A stretch of 64,000 bases of DNA from Daucus carota subsp. sativus (lineage: Eukaryota; Streptophyta; Magnoliopsida; Apiales; Apiaceae), in assembly GCF_001625215.2 (NCBI RefSeq), contig NC_030384.2, forward strand, positions 41,450,390 to 41,514,389, read 5' to 3'. The notes beneath the pieces were generated by a model. That model worked only from the letters and a program-made list of their open reading frames with translations, was not told where the DNA came from and made no database searches. Both the position numbers and the translations under genes were made by a program. Of the stretch, positions 1 to 11,633 are shown piece by piece. Position 1 is the stretch's first letter; each line of letters starts with the position of its first letter.

Positions 1-1648
1 AAAGAGGTTTAATTTATTTTCTTTGAGTAGAGCTTAAAAGCTCATAGCTAATATTCATTCTCAAATAGAAGGGAACAAACTCTAAGACCTGGAATTAGCA
101 GGGATAAGACTTCAAACTATCCCACCACGTTCAAAAGAGATTTGAATTAATTTCACCCTCATTATTACATTATCAACAGAACCAGATTGATTAAGTGAAT
201 TAAAAAGATGATTAATTAGCTTCGAAATAGCTCAATCAAACATATAACAATGTAGAAAATTAAAAAAATAACTTGTTCAGACTTTAGGCAGTTCTATTTG
301 TTTAGGAAAAGTCTTCAACCTGTTGCCATCACGAATTCACTATTTCCCTCAGTAATGCTAAACAACCTTTATAGAATCCCATTATATAACTGTTAAATAT
401 TTACCTACATACTATCTTTATCTTCCAAGTTCATTATACAAAGCTAGCTGAGGCAGTACTTAACTAGAACCACTAATACACATACAATATTCGCAAACAC
501 CATTGTCACTTGGATCCTGTCAGCAAAAACAAACAAAAGGGATGTGCTACTTTTATGCATTATAAACCCTATTTCCGCTCACATTCTTCTTGAATTTCAC
601 CCTCTGCAAAGATAAGGCACAATGATATGTAAGATCGTAAAACTAAACTAGTTTGCTCAAGAGCCCAAAAGTCATTACCTGGGAGATAAACAGCAAGATT
701 GGCTTAAGCATCAGCTTCCGGGTTCCACTCCTTCACAAAACAACATGTATAAGGGGATAGTTTACAACCTATAGCATAAAAGTTCACGGTGTATGAGTTT
801 GACTCATGACTGGGAAGTTACTGAATTAACTGTAACACATTGTCAGTTTCTTGTTCTTGTTTATATTCATGTATTAAAATTTTCTACTGAAAGCTCTTAC
901 TAACTATTACTAAGCCTTAAGCATCCGACAGTGTAATGTATGTATATGCTTCAATTAAAGCAGGTACGCTCTTCCATCAACTTATCTCTGGTAACTAAAT
1001 ATGCTACGACGTATCATTTTGTACTGCAAGATAAGTAAAAAGTGCTTCCCTGCATATACCCTTTCAACATGATCTCAAACCATGTAAATTTGTCTTTGAA
1101 CTCCTTAGCCACCTTGCATAAGACAGCCATGTTCTGGTTTTTGGTTTTCCACAGACCCTGAATCTGCAAAGTTCATTTTGCCGCCGAAGAGAGTAAAAAC
1201 CAAATATAATTACAATGAACAGATACATATTGTATCAGTATATTAGCAGCTGACCACAACCAAAATGCCCAACATTAAGATATATAGCAACTGCAGATGC
1301 AATTGATTATAAGAATTAGATAGTGGATTATGTCAACTACACAAAGTGGAAGGAGAAATAACTCATTTTACAATATTGTAATGAGATATAATAGAAGAAG
1401 TCTTTCAGCTTTTAATAAAATAGTATGGATACACTAAGTAAAGAATAAAACAATGTAAAAATATAATTTATTTTCTAGTTGTAAGTAATTGAACCCGAAA
1501 TATATTTAAAGGGTCCTGGTTTGGCCATTTTATGTCGGGAACTCTTATCTAACATATTGTTTTTTCACCGCCTGATTAAGATATGAACAATTATGACTAT
1601 ATAAATGTTTATTATGGGCTGTTCTTATTAAGTGTGGGGTACTTGTAT
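1..1648. repeat. Segmental duplication, left copy part 1
   Basis: This stretch is nearly identical to 57850-58215 plus 59964-61256, in the same orientation. It holds the last three exons of RNase H copy 1 with introns and 3' flank. Similarity starts at or before base 1 and stops at about 1648, where the hairpin element begins. Position 357-365 (GCTAAACAA) is the uninterrupted version of the site that carries a Mutator-like element in the other copy. Confidence 0.92.
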
Positions 1649-2216
1649 ACAAGTGAACTTGACCACATCACTATCTATGAAGATCAACTGAACGATCCTA
1701 TCAAGTCTACATCAAAAGGTAAAGCGGGATGCACGACTCTCTAGTTCGACACTATACAATAACGACAGCCAAAAGATATGCAGAGGTCAAAAGTAGTACC
1801 CGAGATACACCTATACTAGTAGTGTCATCCCGCAAAAGAGCAACCTGTACCATAGAGAAGTGGCAAATCAGCGTCCAAATAGCTCAGACACCCGACGCTT
1901 AAACTCCGCCCTAGCCCGCTCGACAAAAGCCGCAACAAGAGCGGGCTAGGGCGGAGTTTAAGCGTCGGGTGTCTGAGCTATTTGGACGCTGATTTGCCAC
2001 TTCTCTATGGTACAGGTTGCTCTTTTGCGGGATGACACTACTAGTATAGGTGTATCTCGGGTACTACTTTTGACCTCTGCATATCTTTTGGCTGTCGTTA
2101 TTGTATAGTGTCGAACTAGAGAGTCGTGCATCCTCTTTAGCTTTTGATGTAGACTTGATAGTATCGATCATTTGATCTTCCTAATAGATAGTGATGTGGT
2201 CAAGTTCTCTTGTATA
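1646..2216. repeat. Long near-perfect inverted repeat (hairpin)
   Basis: The left arm is about 1646-1921 and the right arm 1939-2216, with a 17-base loop at 1922-1938. The inner roughly 195 bp of the arms (about 1727-1921 against 1939-2133) match perfectly by eye. The outer roughly 75 bp differ at several positions and by small indels. The right arm is the end of a protein-coding sequence plus its 3' untranslated region (separate entry), so a transcript through this locus would fold into long double-stranded RNA matching that gene. It is absent from the duplicate copy at 61.25 kb. Confidence 0.93.
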
Positions 2217-2515
2217 TTTCTTGATATGCCAAAAATGATGAACATGTTACGATTAGTTATGATGATAGATCAGTGATGATCAGATTAGATGCAGATGGTT
2301 AGGTACTCTTTTGTACACAAACCTTGTATCTTTACGATGATCACTGGTATTGTTGGATGGTTATTTTACTGCACTATTGACATGTTTATTGCTTGTACCT
2401 TTTAAGCTATTGCTTGTATTCATATTGTTCACATGTAACTTTGAGTTATAACTTTCTTTTTCCAAGACCTGTAAATAGTCAAACATTTTCCTTAATAAAA
2501 AAAAAGAAAAAAAAG
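1939..2515 (+). pseudogene. Gene 3'-end fragment with poly(A)
   Basis: Reading from 1939, the frame gives 17 residues, ERARAEFKRRVSELFGR, then a TGA at 1990-1992. About 500 bases of UTR-like sequence follow, ending in AATAAA at about 2494 and an A-rich tract at 2494-2515. This looks like the C-terminal tail and 3' UTR of a plant gene, probably retroposed because of the terminal poly(A). The parent protein is not recognised. The first 278 bases are also present inverted immediately upstream. Confidence 0.5.
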
Positions 2516-2596
2516 GAAGAAAGAAGACGAAGAAAACTTGAACTATTTTCTTAAAATTAACCCGAAAACCTAAAACTACAAACTTTTTTTTGAACT

Positions 2597-3090
2597 ACAG
2601 TAAAAACTATATAAATTAATAATATCGGGACCGAAGAAATTTATTAATTTATCGATAAATTAATAATTATTAATTCAAAGAGTTTTTAACCGATTATAGT
2701 GTACATACCAAACAAAAAGACAAATTAGTCCATGCCTCTTGGAATTACATTGCAGCGAATCTTGGGACTTAACCTAAATTAATAACTATTGTGTTCATAT
2801 GTACTGGAAATCAATAATCACTTTTAAAGTATTGTACAGTATATGTAAACAAGAGGAATAAATATGCTCAATGTACAGCATTTTTAAGCAAATTTCTATG
2901 AATTATTAATTTATGATTTTCTTGGGACCGAAAATTATAAAGGAATCTCTCGAAAAGTTATTATCTTATTATTTTATTGAGTTTTTCAATTTTTTACATT
3001 GGCCCAAGTCGGGACCGGACAAATTTATTATTTCAGAGAGTTTATTAATTTACCGAGTATTGATTTAAAGAGTTTCTACTGTAGTAAGAT
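2597..3090. mobile_element. Non-autonomous DNA element with inverted ends
   Basis: The left end (CTACAGTAAAAACTATATAA) mirrors the right end (read inverted, CTACAGTAGAAACTCTTTAA), and both continue into related A/T-rich sequence with a GGGACCG motif (about 2626 and 3010). No coding sequence is present. Family and exact boundaries are uncertain, and the target-site duplication was not resolved. Confidence 0.55.
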
Positions 3091-3264
3091 TTCATTGATT
3101 CACCCTAAAATCCTGTTTTTATAAACAAAACTTTTGACAAACCTTTACCATTCGATTGTACATCACTATGAGAAATTACTTTGTGATAAATATATTATTT
3201 GTTCTTTCTAAACCCGTGACTCTGCTTTAACCAAGATAAATTTTGAATTATACTGTTACTATTT

Positions 3265-3895
3265 TTGGAGTTACTTTTTGTAGAAACAAGATGGATCATG
3301 AGTCAAATAAAAGCCCAGTGCAAAAAAATTCTTCCAGAACAACCCGAAGAATCACCACAAGGTCCACCTCCCGGATTTGAAAATGTCAATCCCCACATGA
3401 TGCAAATGTTCATTAACTTTCTTCAACAAAAAGCTCAAAATAATCCAAATAACCCCAATCAAACCTCAACCAGTCAACCCCCTAAACCCGAGGTCACTTT
3501 CAAAGTTTTCAAATCTATCCAACCCTGAGTTCAAAGGGACCACGGATCTTATCGAGGCTATGACCTGGTTAAAAGAGATTGAAAAAGCTTTTGAAATCGT
3601 GGGTGCGGGAGAAGATAAAAAGACTTTGTTTGCAACCTATATGTTGAAAGGGAAGCCAATTATTGGTGGGACGCAAAAAGGGATCTGCAAGGGACTAATG
3701 TTATAACTTGGGAAACGTTTACTAAGCTATTTTTAGAGAAGTATTTCCCTAAATACCTCGAAAACCAAATGGAACTTAAATTTCTACAGTTCAAGGCTTC
3801 AAGCAAAGGAACCTATCTGTGGCTGATTATGAAGCCAAATTTACTGAACTTGCGAGGTTTGTGTCGCATTCTGTCGACACCGATGAGAAGAGACT
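3265..3895 (+). mobile_element. Ty3/gypsy gag fragment, frameshifted
   Basis: The first frame (3292-3528) contains PPPGFENVNPHMMQMFINF and PEVTFKVFKSIQP, as at the N-terminus of plant gypsy gag. The next frame continues from about 3525 with FKGTTDLIEAMTWLKEIEKA and then EKYFPKYLENQMELKF near 3740-3785, the retrotransposon gag domain. At least two frame changes break it. The fragment ends near 3895, directly before TGTAACGACC, which resembles an LTR start. No protease, reverse transcriptase or integrase follows, so this is a dead remnant. Confidence 0.85.
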
Positions 3896-5640
3896 GTAAC
3901 GACCGCAATCTCACAAGTACGTATAACTACAATTTATTAAATCTATCTGTAAAGTTGCGCTAGATATCATGATTTATAGTTAGGATACGAGTATAAATTA
4001 ATAGATTTCTTGATTATATATATTAATTTTGGAGTTTATGTTCTCGCGACTAAAATGAAATTACTGCATAGAGCTCGCTAAATTTAAAAGACGAATATTT
4101 AGATCGATAATTAGTAACTACGGGGAATTAACACGAAAAGATGTGTATGATAATAAAATATGATATAAATTATTAATTAATAGGGAGTGGTATTATTAGT
4201 TTTTAATAATAATAAATATATATAATCAATAGGACTTGGGTTTATAAATAAATAACTCTTAGGTCCTTAACAACAAACATTACTAAAGATTGCTTATAAA
4301 AAGGCTTAAAGCGAAACTCAAGCCTTTTATTATCAAAGCAATACTGAGCGAAACCAGGAGTGTTGAAGATCTAGCAGCTGGGGATATTAAGGAGGAAAGA
4401 ATTAAAACTAGCCTAAAATCAAGGTAAACACTTATCTTTCCATTCTTTAAATAGGTTTCATTCAATGATTAAATTGTATTGTACTATAGTAGTATATCTA
4501 TTCTTTAACAAAGACAACTTTCTTCGCAACGAGAGTGCACCCATCATTCAGGTCGACTTATGATTTCCTCAAATCTTTAAACATTATTTTATTTCAGATC
4601 AACTTCATTTGAGAATTGTGTTCCTATTCTTGAGCTGTTACGAGAATTGTTGATTTAAGATTTCTCTGAATCAATGATCATTTATTAATCATTGTAGCTT
4701 AATTTCAAGCCCTAGTTTTGATTCTTTCTTACTGCCGATATTTTACTCTTTCTATATATCCTCTCTTGAAATTGATTATTCACATCAGACATGTTCAAGT
4801 AATCAGATTTCGATTCATTATTTCTATTCTGATTGACATCTCGACTTCGAATGTTTGACTTCTCTCAAATCTGAGAAATTTCAATTCGAAATTATAAAGG
4901 TGCAATTGTTCGCAGCTGAAGAAAGAGTGAGAAGTTGTTGAGAAGAAAAGGGTATCGTTGTCCTCTGGGAAAGGTTCTGGTATACTAGTCAACACGAATG
5001 ATTTGCATTCGTGGTGGAGAAGAGAAAGAACAGTGTCCCTGTGTGGGAAGAATTTAAGGGTTAAAAATTATAACCCTTTTGCTAGCAACGTGTGGATGTG
5101 TAGTGGCGCCAATCAACAGTCGTGATCAAGCTGCGAGGGCGACACAGGGTGGTACTCGCTCAATGGCGGTGATCGAGCCTTGTGTGGGACCACTGGGTTG
5201 GAGACCAGTAAATGATGGTTTTTTTTATAAATTCTATGTGTGTTTAATTGCAGCACTTCTTTTGAATCTGCTTAAATTCTTTTTTGGATTATTTTGTGTT
5301 GCTTTATAAGTTGTTAGTGGACTTGATGAGCATTCAATTGCTCATACTTGCAATTCTTTATCTCTATTAAAACTGAACATGGCACGATTAAGGACAACTC
5401 GGAAGCGTACAACAGCAAGGGCAAGGCGTAAAGTGGTGGCAAGACGAAGGACGCGAAGACTCGATCCCGTAATGAGAATGTTTTTAATAATTATAGTAGT
5501 TTGTACTTTTGGACTTATCGTTGTAATAATTTGCTAACTGTGTGGAAGTGTAATATCGTCCCTGGACTTGCGGGGCGAGTTATGTAATATAAGACAAGTT
5601 TGCCAAGGTTATGTGACGACCCAAGTCCGGATAGAAAGGA
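3895..5640 (+). other. Possible LTR-derived sequence, unassigned
   Basis: The segment starts with TGTAACGACC next to the gag fragment and ends in a GC-richer stretch (about 5555-5640: TGGACTTGCGGGGCGAG, then GTGACGACCC) of the sort found in plant gypsy LTRs. No second copy exists in the window, so an LTR cannot be confirmed. It contains the 52-residue ORF listed separately. Confidence 0.3.
5379..5537 (+). CDS. 52-aa ORF: Arg-rich head plus membrane helix
   Basis: An ATG-to-TAA frame of 52 residues. Residues 1-28 are extremely basic (MARLRTTRKRTTARARRK, then VVARRRTRR). Residues 34-52 are almost entirely hydrophobic (MFLIIIVVCTFGLIVVIIC), a convincing membrane segment. The layout, a short positive head followed by one C-terminal helix, resembles a tail-anchored or signal-anchor microprotein. 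The family is not recognised. It sits in retrotransposon-associated sequence and may be chance or part of an LTR. Function unknown. Confidence 0.3.
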   Translation: MARLRTTRKRTTARARRKVVARRRTRRLDPVMRMFLIIIVVCTFGLIVVIIC

Positions 5641-6072
5641 TTTGGGGGAGTTACAATAAACTAATTAGATTAGTGTTGATTGAGTCTTGACATTTTCTTT
5701 AGACTATCTTGTGCTACACATTTTTACCAAAACATAAGAGAGTGAAAAGAGAGATAGATGATTTTGTTTTGGCGGCTAGTACAATCCTCATTCATCGTCG
5801 ATCATTGATGTTCATGCTATTCGTGTGGATACCGACAGAGGAGGGACATGTCCAAGAACTTTAATTGTCATCCTTCCGTTAAAATTTCATAAGGTGTTTA
5901 CTCTTATCTCAGAATAAAGTCTAGTAGTTTTGCATTGATCCGGTTTCGATTTTGTCATTAACCATGTTTGCTGCTAAAAACCCTTCGATCACCTATTAAA
6001 ATTTATAGATAGAAACAATTTTGGTATTTATGCTTTTAGTAATATTATATATATACTCGGCTTAACTGAAAC

Positions 6073-6583
6073 TAGGGGTGGCAATATTGGACCCGACCCG
6101 ACAACCCGACACGAATTCGACCCGCAAAATACGAATTCGGGTTGGGGGTTTTCGGGTTCGGGTCGAATTCGGGTTGACCCAAAATCAACCCAGAAAAAAC
6201 GGGTCATTTTCGGGTTGAATTCGGGTTACCCGAAATTGACCCGAAATTACCCGAAAATTAATATATAATATAAATATTATATATATTTATATTATTTATA
6301 TTATTTTTATAAAATTTATTAGTTAAATATAATATTAAATTATTTAATTTAATAAAACTTAATTTATTTCGATTAAAATAATATTTATTTATTATTTAAA
6401 AAATATTTTTATTAATAAATATTAATTTTCGGGTCGGGTTCGGGTTACCCACGGGTAGTGCGGGTCGGGTTGGGTATTCTGACCCATTAAAATTTCGGGT
6501 CGGGTTCGGGTTGGGTAAATTTTTTGACCCGCGACTGTCAACCCGACCCGAACCCGACCCGAAACCCGAAATTGCCAGCCCTA
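6073..6583. mobile_element. hAT-type non-autonomous element
   Basis: Ends are TAGGGGTGGCAAT and ATTGCCAGCCCTA, flanked by the 8-bp duplication ACTGAAAC (6065-6072 and 6584-6591). Both terminal regions are rich in (A)CCCGA/TCGGGT repeats; the centre is A/T-rich. No transposase. A relative of the element at 46514-47518. Confidence 0.9.
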
Positions 6584-6673
6584 ACTGAAACCAATCAACT
6601 AGTGCCTTAGGTGGAGACCCATCGAATCGACTTGACTTAACGCCGTGACAACCATGGACATATACATTTCCCT

Positions 6674-6968
6674 TGCACAAGGATTGTAATTTTCCATTTT
6701 GCGAATCATTTCATAATTGACACTCTTCCACACTTTGTGGTTTTTGATCGGAGTTCATAATAATTACATACATATCATTAATCACAATACTCCCACGATC
6801 CAATCATGATTAATGATATGTATGTATGTAATTGTGGTTTATGATTGGAGTTTTGTAATTAATGATATGTATGTAATATTATTATGAACTCCAATCATAA
6901 ACCACAAAATGTGGAAGAGTGTCAATAATGAAACGATTCGCATAATGGAAAATTACAATCTTTGTGCA
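6674..6968. repeat. Second fold-back element
   Basis: Arm 6674-6782 pairs with 6858-6968, running from TGCACAAGGATTGTAATTTT to its complement ending CTTTGTGCA. A partial third copy of the inner end lies at about 6808-6832, so the centre can fold in two registers. No coding sequence; probably a MITE or a small inverted duplication. Confidence 0.8.
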
Positions 6969-7269
6969 GTCATTACAATGACACCCCGTGGACTTCTTCA
7001 AAATATTGGCCAAAGGATTTTGACACACAAGACAAGTCAAGAAACCTCCCCGGCCTAACCCATAAGGCAATATTCATCTTCTCGTGTTGAGACACCTCCC
7101 CAAGTTCAGCATAACTTTTTCTTTACAAACTAAACCCTATTAATAGCCATGTATGTATTCCTACATATCGATTATTTCATTAATAACTCTAAACATTTTT
7201 AGTCAGATATCTCCCTGCAACACATGCTCATGAAAGGGGCAATTGATTTATAATAAAGAGTAAATATTA

Positions 7270-7534
7270 CTATTTCGTCCCACCCAATTCTTTACATTGA
7301 GGTTGGGTATGTAGGTAAAGAAAAATGTATAACTAGTGTGAAAAAGGAAGAAAAGTGGGTGAAGTGGGAGAACTAATTATAATATAATTAATAGATCATA
7401 AAAAATGGATGAAAATAGCGGGTGAAAGTAGTTTTTATATTATAAAAATTTATTATTTTTAGAAAATTTTGAAATGTAAAGAATTGAGGACATCCCCAAA
7501 AGAAAAAAGTAAAGAAATGGAGGGAACGCAGGAG
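7270..7534. mobile_element. Stowaway-like MITE
   Basis: The ends are imperfect inverted repeats (CTATTTCGTCCCACCCAATT against CTCCTGCGTTCCCTCCATTT on the other strand), flanked by TA at 7268-7269 and 7535-7536, as expected for Tc1/mariner-derived Stowaway elements. Confidence 0.75.
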
Positions 7535-8030
7535 TATTTTATTGTGTAATTGTAAAAAAATCAATCCTGAGAACTTTAGAAATATAAGGGATGAAAATAA
7601 ATTTGTTACCGGAAGGGCACCACTAAAAGGGTCTTTCAGTTTAGATAAGAGTATAAGCTGCAAGAAATTGAATTTCTTCCGGGGGTGAAACAAAATTTGG
7701 TAGTATAAAAAAAAGGGTTTCAAATTCTAATAATGAATATAAAGGTATTGTCTATATTAAATTTGCAAGATTATAAAATTATGGCTATCATGGTAGTTTT
7801 GTATTTCTTAAATATTTCCATATATTCAAAAATTATTCTTATATTAGTTTTGCATAAATTAAGATCTTATATTACCTTATAAAATAATATGTAACTGGAC
7901 TATGTCACATTAATATATTTATGAATTATTATATCAATTTTATTTTTATTGAATTAAGAAACATTTTACCGTACACAGTATGTGCTTGCTTTTTGTTTAT
8001 GTAAGAAATTGTATAACATAACATACCCAG

Positions 8031-9840
8031 GTTAATACATGCCAAATACTAAACACCACAGTAAAAAAATAGGGTGAAACCAAAAATATATAGGTTTCAG
8101 GGGTGAAACCAGGATTGGTTTAACAAGATACCACTGAAAACTGGTTGTGGCTTTCAATAAAGAGTTGACTTTCGAAGCTCATATTCTATTTACAACATAA
8201 TGCAAGTGTAAGAGAAGATATGGGTTAAAATTTGAATTATGATTTAAGTTGAGCCAACGATAATAATGAGTAAATTACTAAATTCATGGTGAGTGAAGAA
8301 AGAAAGATAAACCAAGGGAGTATAGCTAACCTCCATAGAAACAAGTTTAGAACCTCCTTTCACACTTATATGTGTAATCCTCTTCTGCAGAGCTACCTTC
8401 AATCCTAAATCAGAGATCGCTATTCTGCAACATTATTAGTTGCAATGCCCAAACCTTCACGGAGCCGATAAACCTGTGAAAATATATATCAGACACCGTC
8501 ACATTATACAAGAGAAGCATAAATGCCAATCAGCAGCATACCAGGCTTCCATTTGCAGCACGCAAAACAACTCCAGCACCAGCTTGCCCAGGATTTCCCT
8601 TTGATGCACCATCAAACTCTAGAATGAAGGTCTGGAAAATAAGAAGATTAAAATTCAACTACACCAAACTATTATAGGCTTTGTAATTTTAGTAGAAAAT
8701 AATTTAGATTGGATGAAGAAATTATCTATTAGTATGTTAGATTGATAAAACACAAACAAAAACAAAATGTCCACACCTTTGTGAACTGACAACTCCATCC
8801 ACCAAATATACCATCAATTGATATTTTGTGCTAACACGACACGACTAAATACTTTCTCTTCCTTATATAACAGCCAGTCTTCTGCCTAGAATTATAGAAT
8901 AAATTTATATAAAAAAATTACTCTTTCCATATCCACGTCATATGGAATCACCTAATCACTATATGTACGATTGTAACAAATTTCTAACATGAAAATTTTT
9001 TACTTGGCTAAAGATGAGCTTAACCAGATACTCAGGATACCTGTATCAGAGGGTGCATACCTGCATGTACTACATATCTCCGTGTTATCAGACTTACTTG
9101 ATACTTAGACCTATTTGTGCAGGTTAAATTTTGTGTATATTTGTTACTTGTTGAAGAACATCCCAAGTTAATTTTCTTTTTTTGTTTGTGGCGCCAATTT
9201 CTGTAATTAACTATTTGCGTTCAAGATGCCTTCATTACAGTAACAACTCAGCACAAGAAACTCCATGCTCGATCCCATCATTAGACGTGTCAAAGGTTCA
9301 GAAAATCAGTAATTTTGCGATAAAATTTTCAATCTTCATATCCTTGATTTAAGGCTGGTACACAATTTGTGTGAGCTACCATATATAAAGGAAAAAAATA
9401 ATGAGCAACAAACAGTAGCGAGATTTATTATATAGATTTTGAAAGGAAAAAACAGCATTATTGACTCTTTACAGCCAAAATATGGAACATGGAGTTAGCT
9501 TAAGTATGTTTAAAAACACTGTCATAAACCACTCTACAGAGCAAGGTCCAGGGAACATGTACTCATCTGCATGATAAGAGACTGGGAACTGGTCAGACTA
9601 CTTACACAATAAGAAGAAACTTTTGGAACAGCCATGGCATTCTCTCTTCTAGGTTGATTTTGTCGAGGGCTTGAGAATGGATTTGATCCCCCCGAACCAT
9701 GCTAAAAAATAAATATATAAAAAGAAGGCAAAAGACAAGTTCTGGAGAGAACCGTAAATCTCCCCGGCTAAATTCATATAAATTCCAGGGTTCATGATTC
9801 TTAAAATAGCATTGAGACAATTTATTATGCACAACAGAAA
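8031..9840. repeat. Segmental duplication, left copy part 2
   Basis: Nearly identical to about 62112-64000, same orientation. It carries three RNase H exons (9701-9606, 8631-8542, 8473-8331). Position 8134-8141 (CTGAAAAC) is the empty site of the 150-bp MITE found in the other copy. Similarity probably continues past 9840, beyond what the other copy shows before the window ends. Confidence 0.92.
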
Positions 9841-11633
9841 TATATATAAGATAAAAAAATTTAAAATAAATGCAACCTTAATCTTGATTCTTGACTACTA
9901 GCATGACAATGTGTATGATGATGTGGGGTGATTTATTGGTTAAAACCTAAACAGAGAATGCTAAAAGAAGTCATTGCAAAGTTGAGATAACTTGCAATTT
10001 CTTTGAAAATATGCTTATTGGAAATGTGAGAACTTGAACATATTATACATATATTATAATAGAACAATTCAACGGTTCATATATATCTCATATCTCAATA
10101 CAATTCCTAGGGCCTTCTCCAGAGTTGATAGCCAGATAATTATTATATATAGTACACTTGTGCAAGAAATGACTCTCAGTTTAAACACATGTTGGCATTA
10201 AATATATCATGTCTTCTTTCCTTGGTCCAAAACAATTTATGAATGCTTTGGATGTTAGAAAACGTTATGTGGTATAGACTTTCACAATAAAGACAAGGAA
10301 TAGGAAAGGAAAGAATTTCATTATTACATGTGTTTACAAACATCTTCCCATTTTGGGTAATACTTTGTAATATGATAATATTTGCACAAAAAAGGAAGAC
10401 CGTAAAATTTATACATAATCATTACACTCCCTTTACCTGAGTCATTTCTCTTTCCTACTTTTTCTTACACTGCTCAAAAATCAGCCCCTGTGACTATGAC
10501 TATGACTATGACATCATCAGATCCATCAATACACTTAGATAGCAAGGTTTAAGCTGGTACAGAAAAGGTTGGCTTCTAAATTTTCTTATCAAGTGCCATA
10601 AAAAATTAATCTGTCTAACCGAATTTTTAAAAAAAGATTTGACTCAAACTTTACAGATCAAAATCTAATCGTCTAAAGTTGAAAAAACTTACGTAAAAAG
10701 AAGCAAAGAACATATTAAAAATCAGTACTAGATTTTCTAGATCAGATGACATTCAAGTAATCCTACCACCTGCCTACCATTTTGTGTTTGAATGAGTTTT
10801 CCCATTCGTTAATTATACATCTTCCATACACCACACAGTCGAGGATTTGAAATGACCACAACATGGAGAAATGAAAAAACGAAAGGCACAGACAAGATCC
10901 GAAGGAGCTAATGTGTAAATAAATATGTTAAAGACCAAGTAAGCAGTCTCCCAAATAAGGTTCCTTTTGGGATTGCTGTTCAAAATAGCGGTGCTAAAAG
11001 AAAAGATGCTGGCGGGAAGTGTTATAAAAATCACATGAGTGTTTGGTAATTTTTTTAATATTTGCATGTCTTGCAATAATATTTTTGGTATGATTTGAAA
11101 TTAAAATGTAGATGCTTCCTGCAACAGCTGAAAAGCACCTTGTTCCAAAAACATGGGGGAACCTACTTTCTCTAACAGCAACTTTAAGGCCAAAAGCTCT
11201 GTTTTTTTAAATTTTGCCACACTTTTTTACCTACTTATTGGTAAAAAAAACTGCTGAAGGTGTTTGCAACAACTATACCAAACAGAGCCTAAGCAATCAT
11301 GCAGGACATGAAGCATTTGGCAAACATGTTCCTTTCATTAAGCCCTTAAACTAATTCCTGCCATACCCTCATATCTTGTTTGGTTTGTAAGAAAGGGGTC
11401 TACAGAGTTCAAATTCTTCCTTTGCTACTTTGCAAACATAGGGTAATATAGTAAAATTGAACATAAATGCATAGTTTCTGCAACAAAAATCTTCATTAAA
11501 GGCGCTGCAAAACAAAGAATACTTCATATAAATCAGAATAGAAGAACATGCTTTACAAAAATCAGTCTCAAGCAGCTATATGTGTTGTAGTGTATGTTTT
11601 AAACATTATTAGATTTTACAACCACTAGTCTAC
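9841..11633. other. Intron sequence, no gene seen
   Basis: This lies between two exons of the RNase H pseudogene. A short TATGAC repeat occurs near 10495-10512. No exon, ORF of note or recognisable element was found. Confidence 0.6.

Noticed and set aside
5379..5537. Histone H3-like beginning (MAR...) of the small ORF
   Set aside because: Only the first residues and the basic composition agree; the rest is a membrane helix, unlike any histone.
7388..7723. 111-codon minus-strand frame
   Set aside because: Low-complexity Phe/Leu sequence overlapping a Stowaway element.
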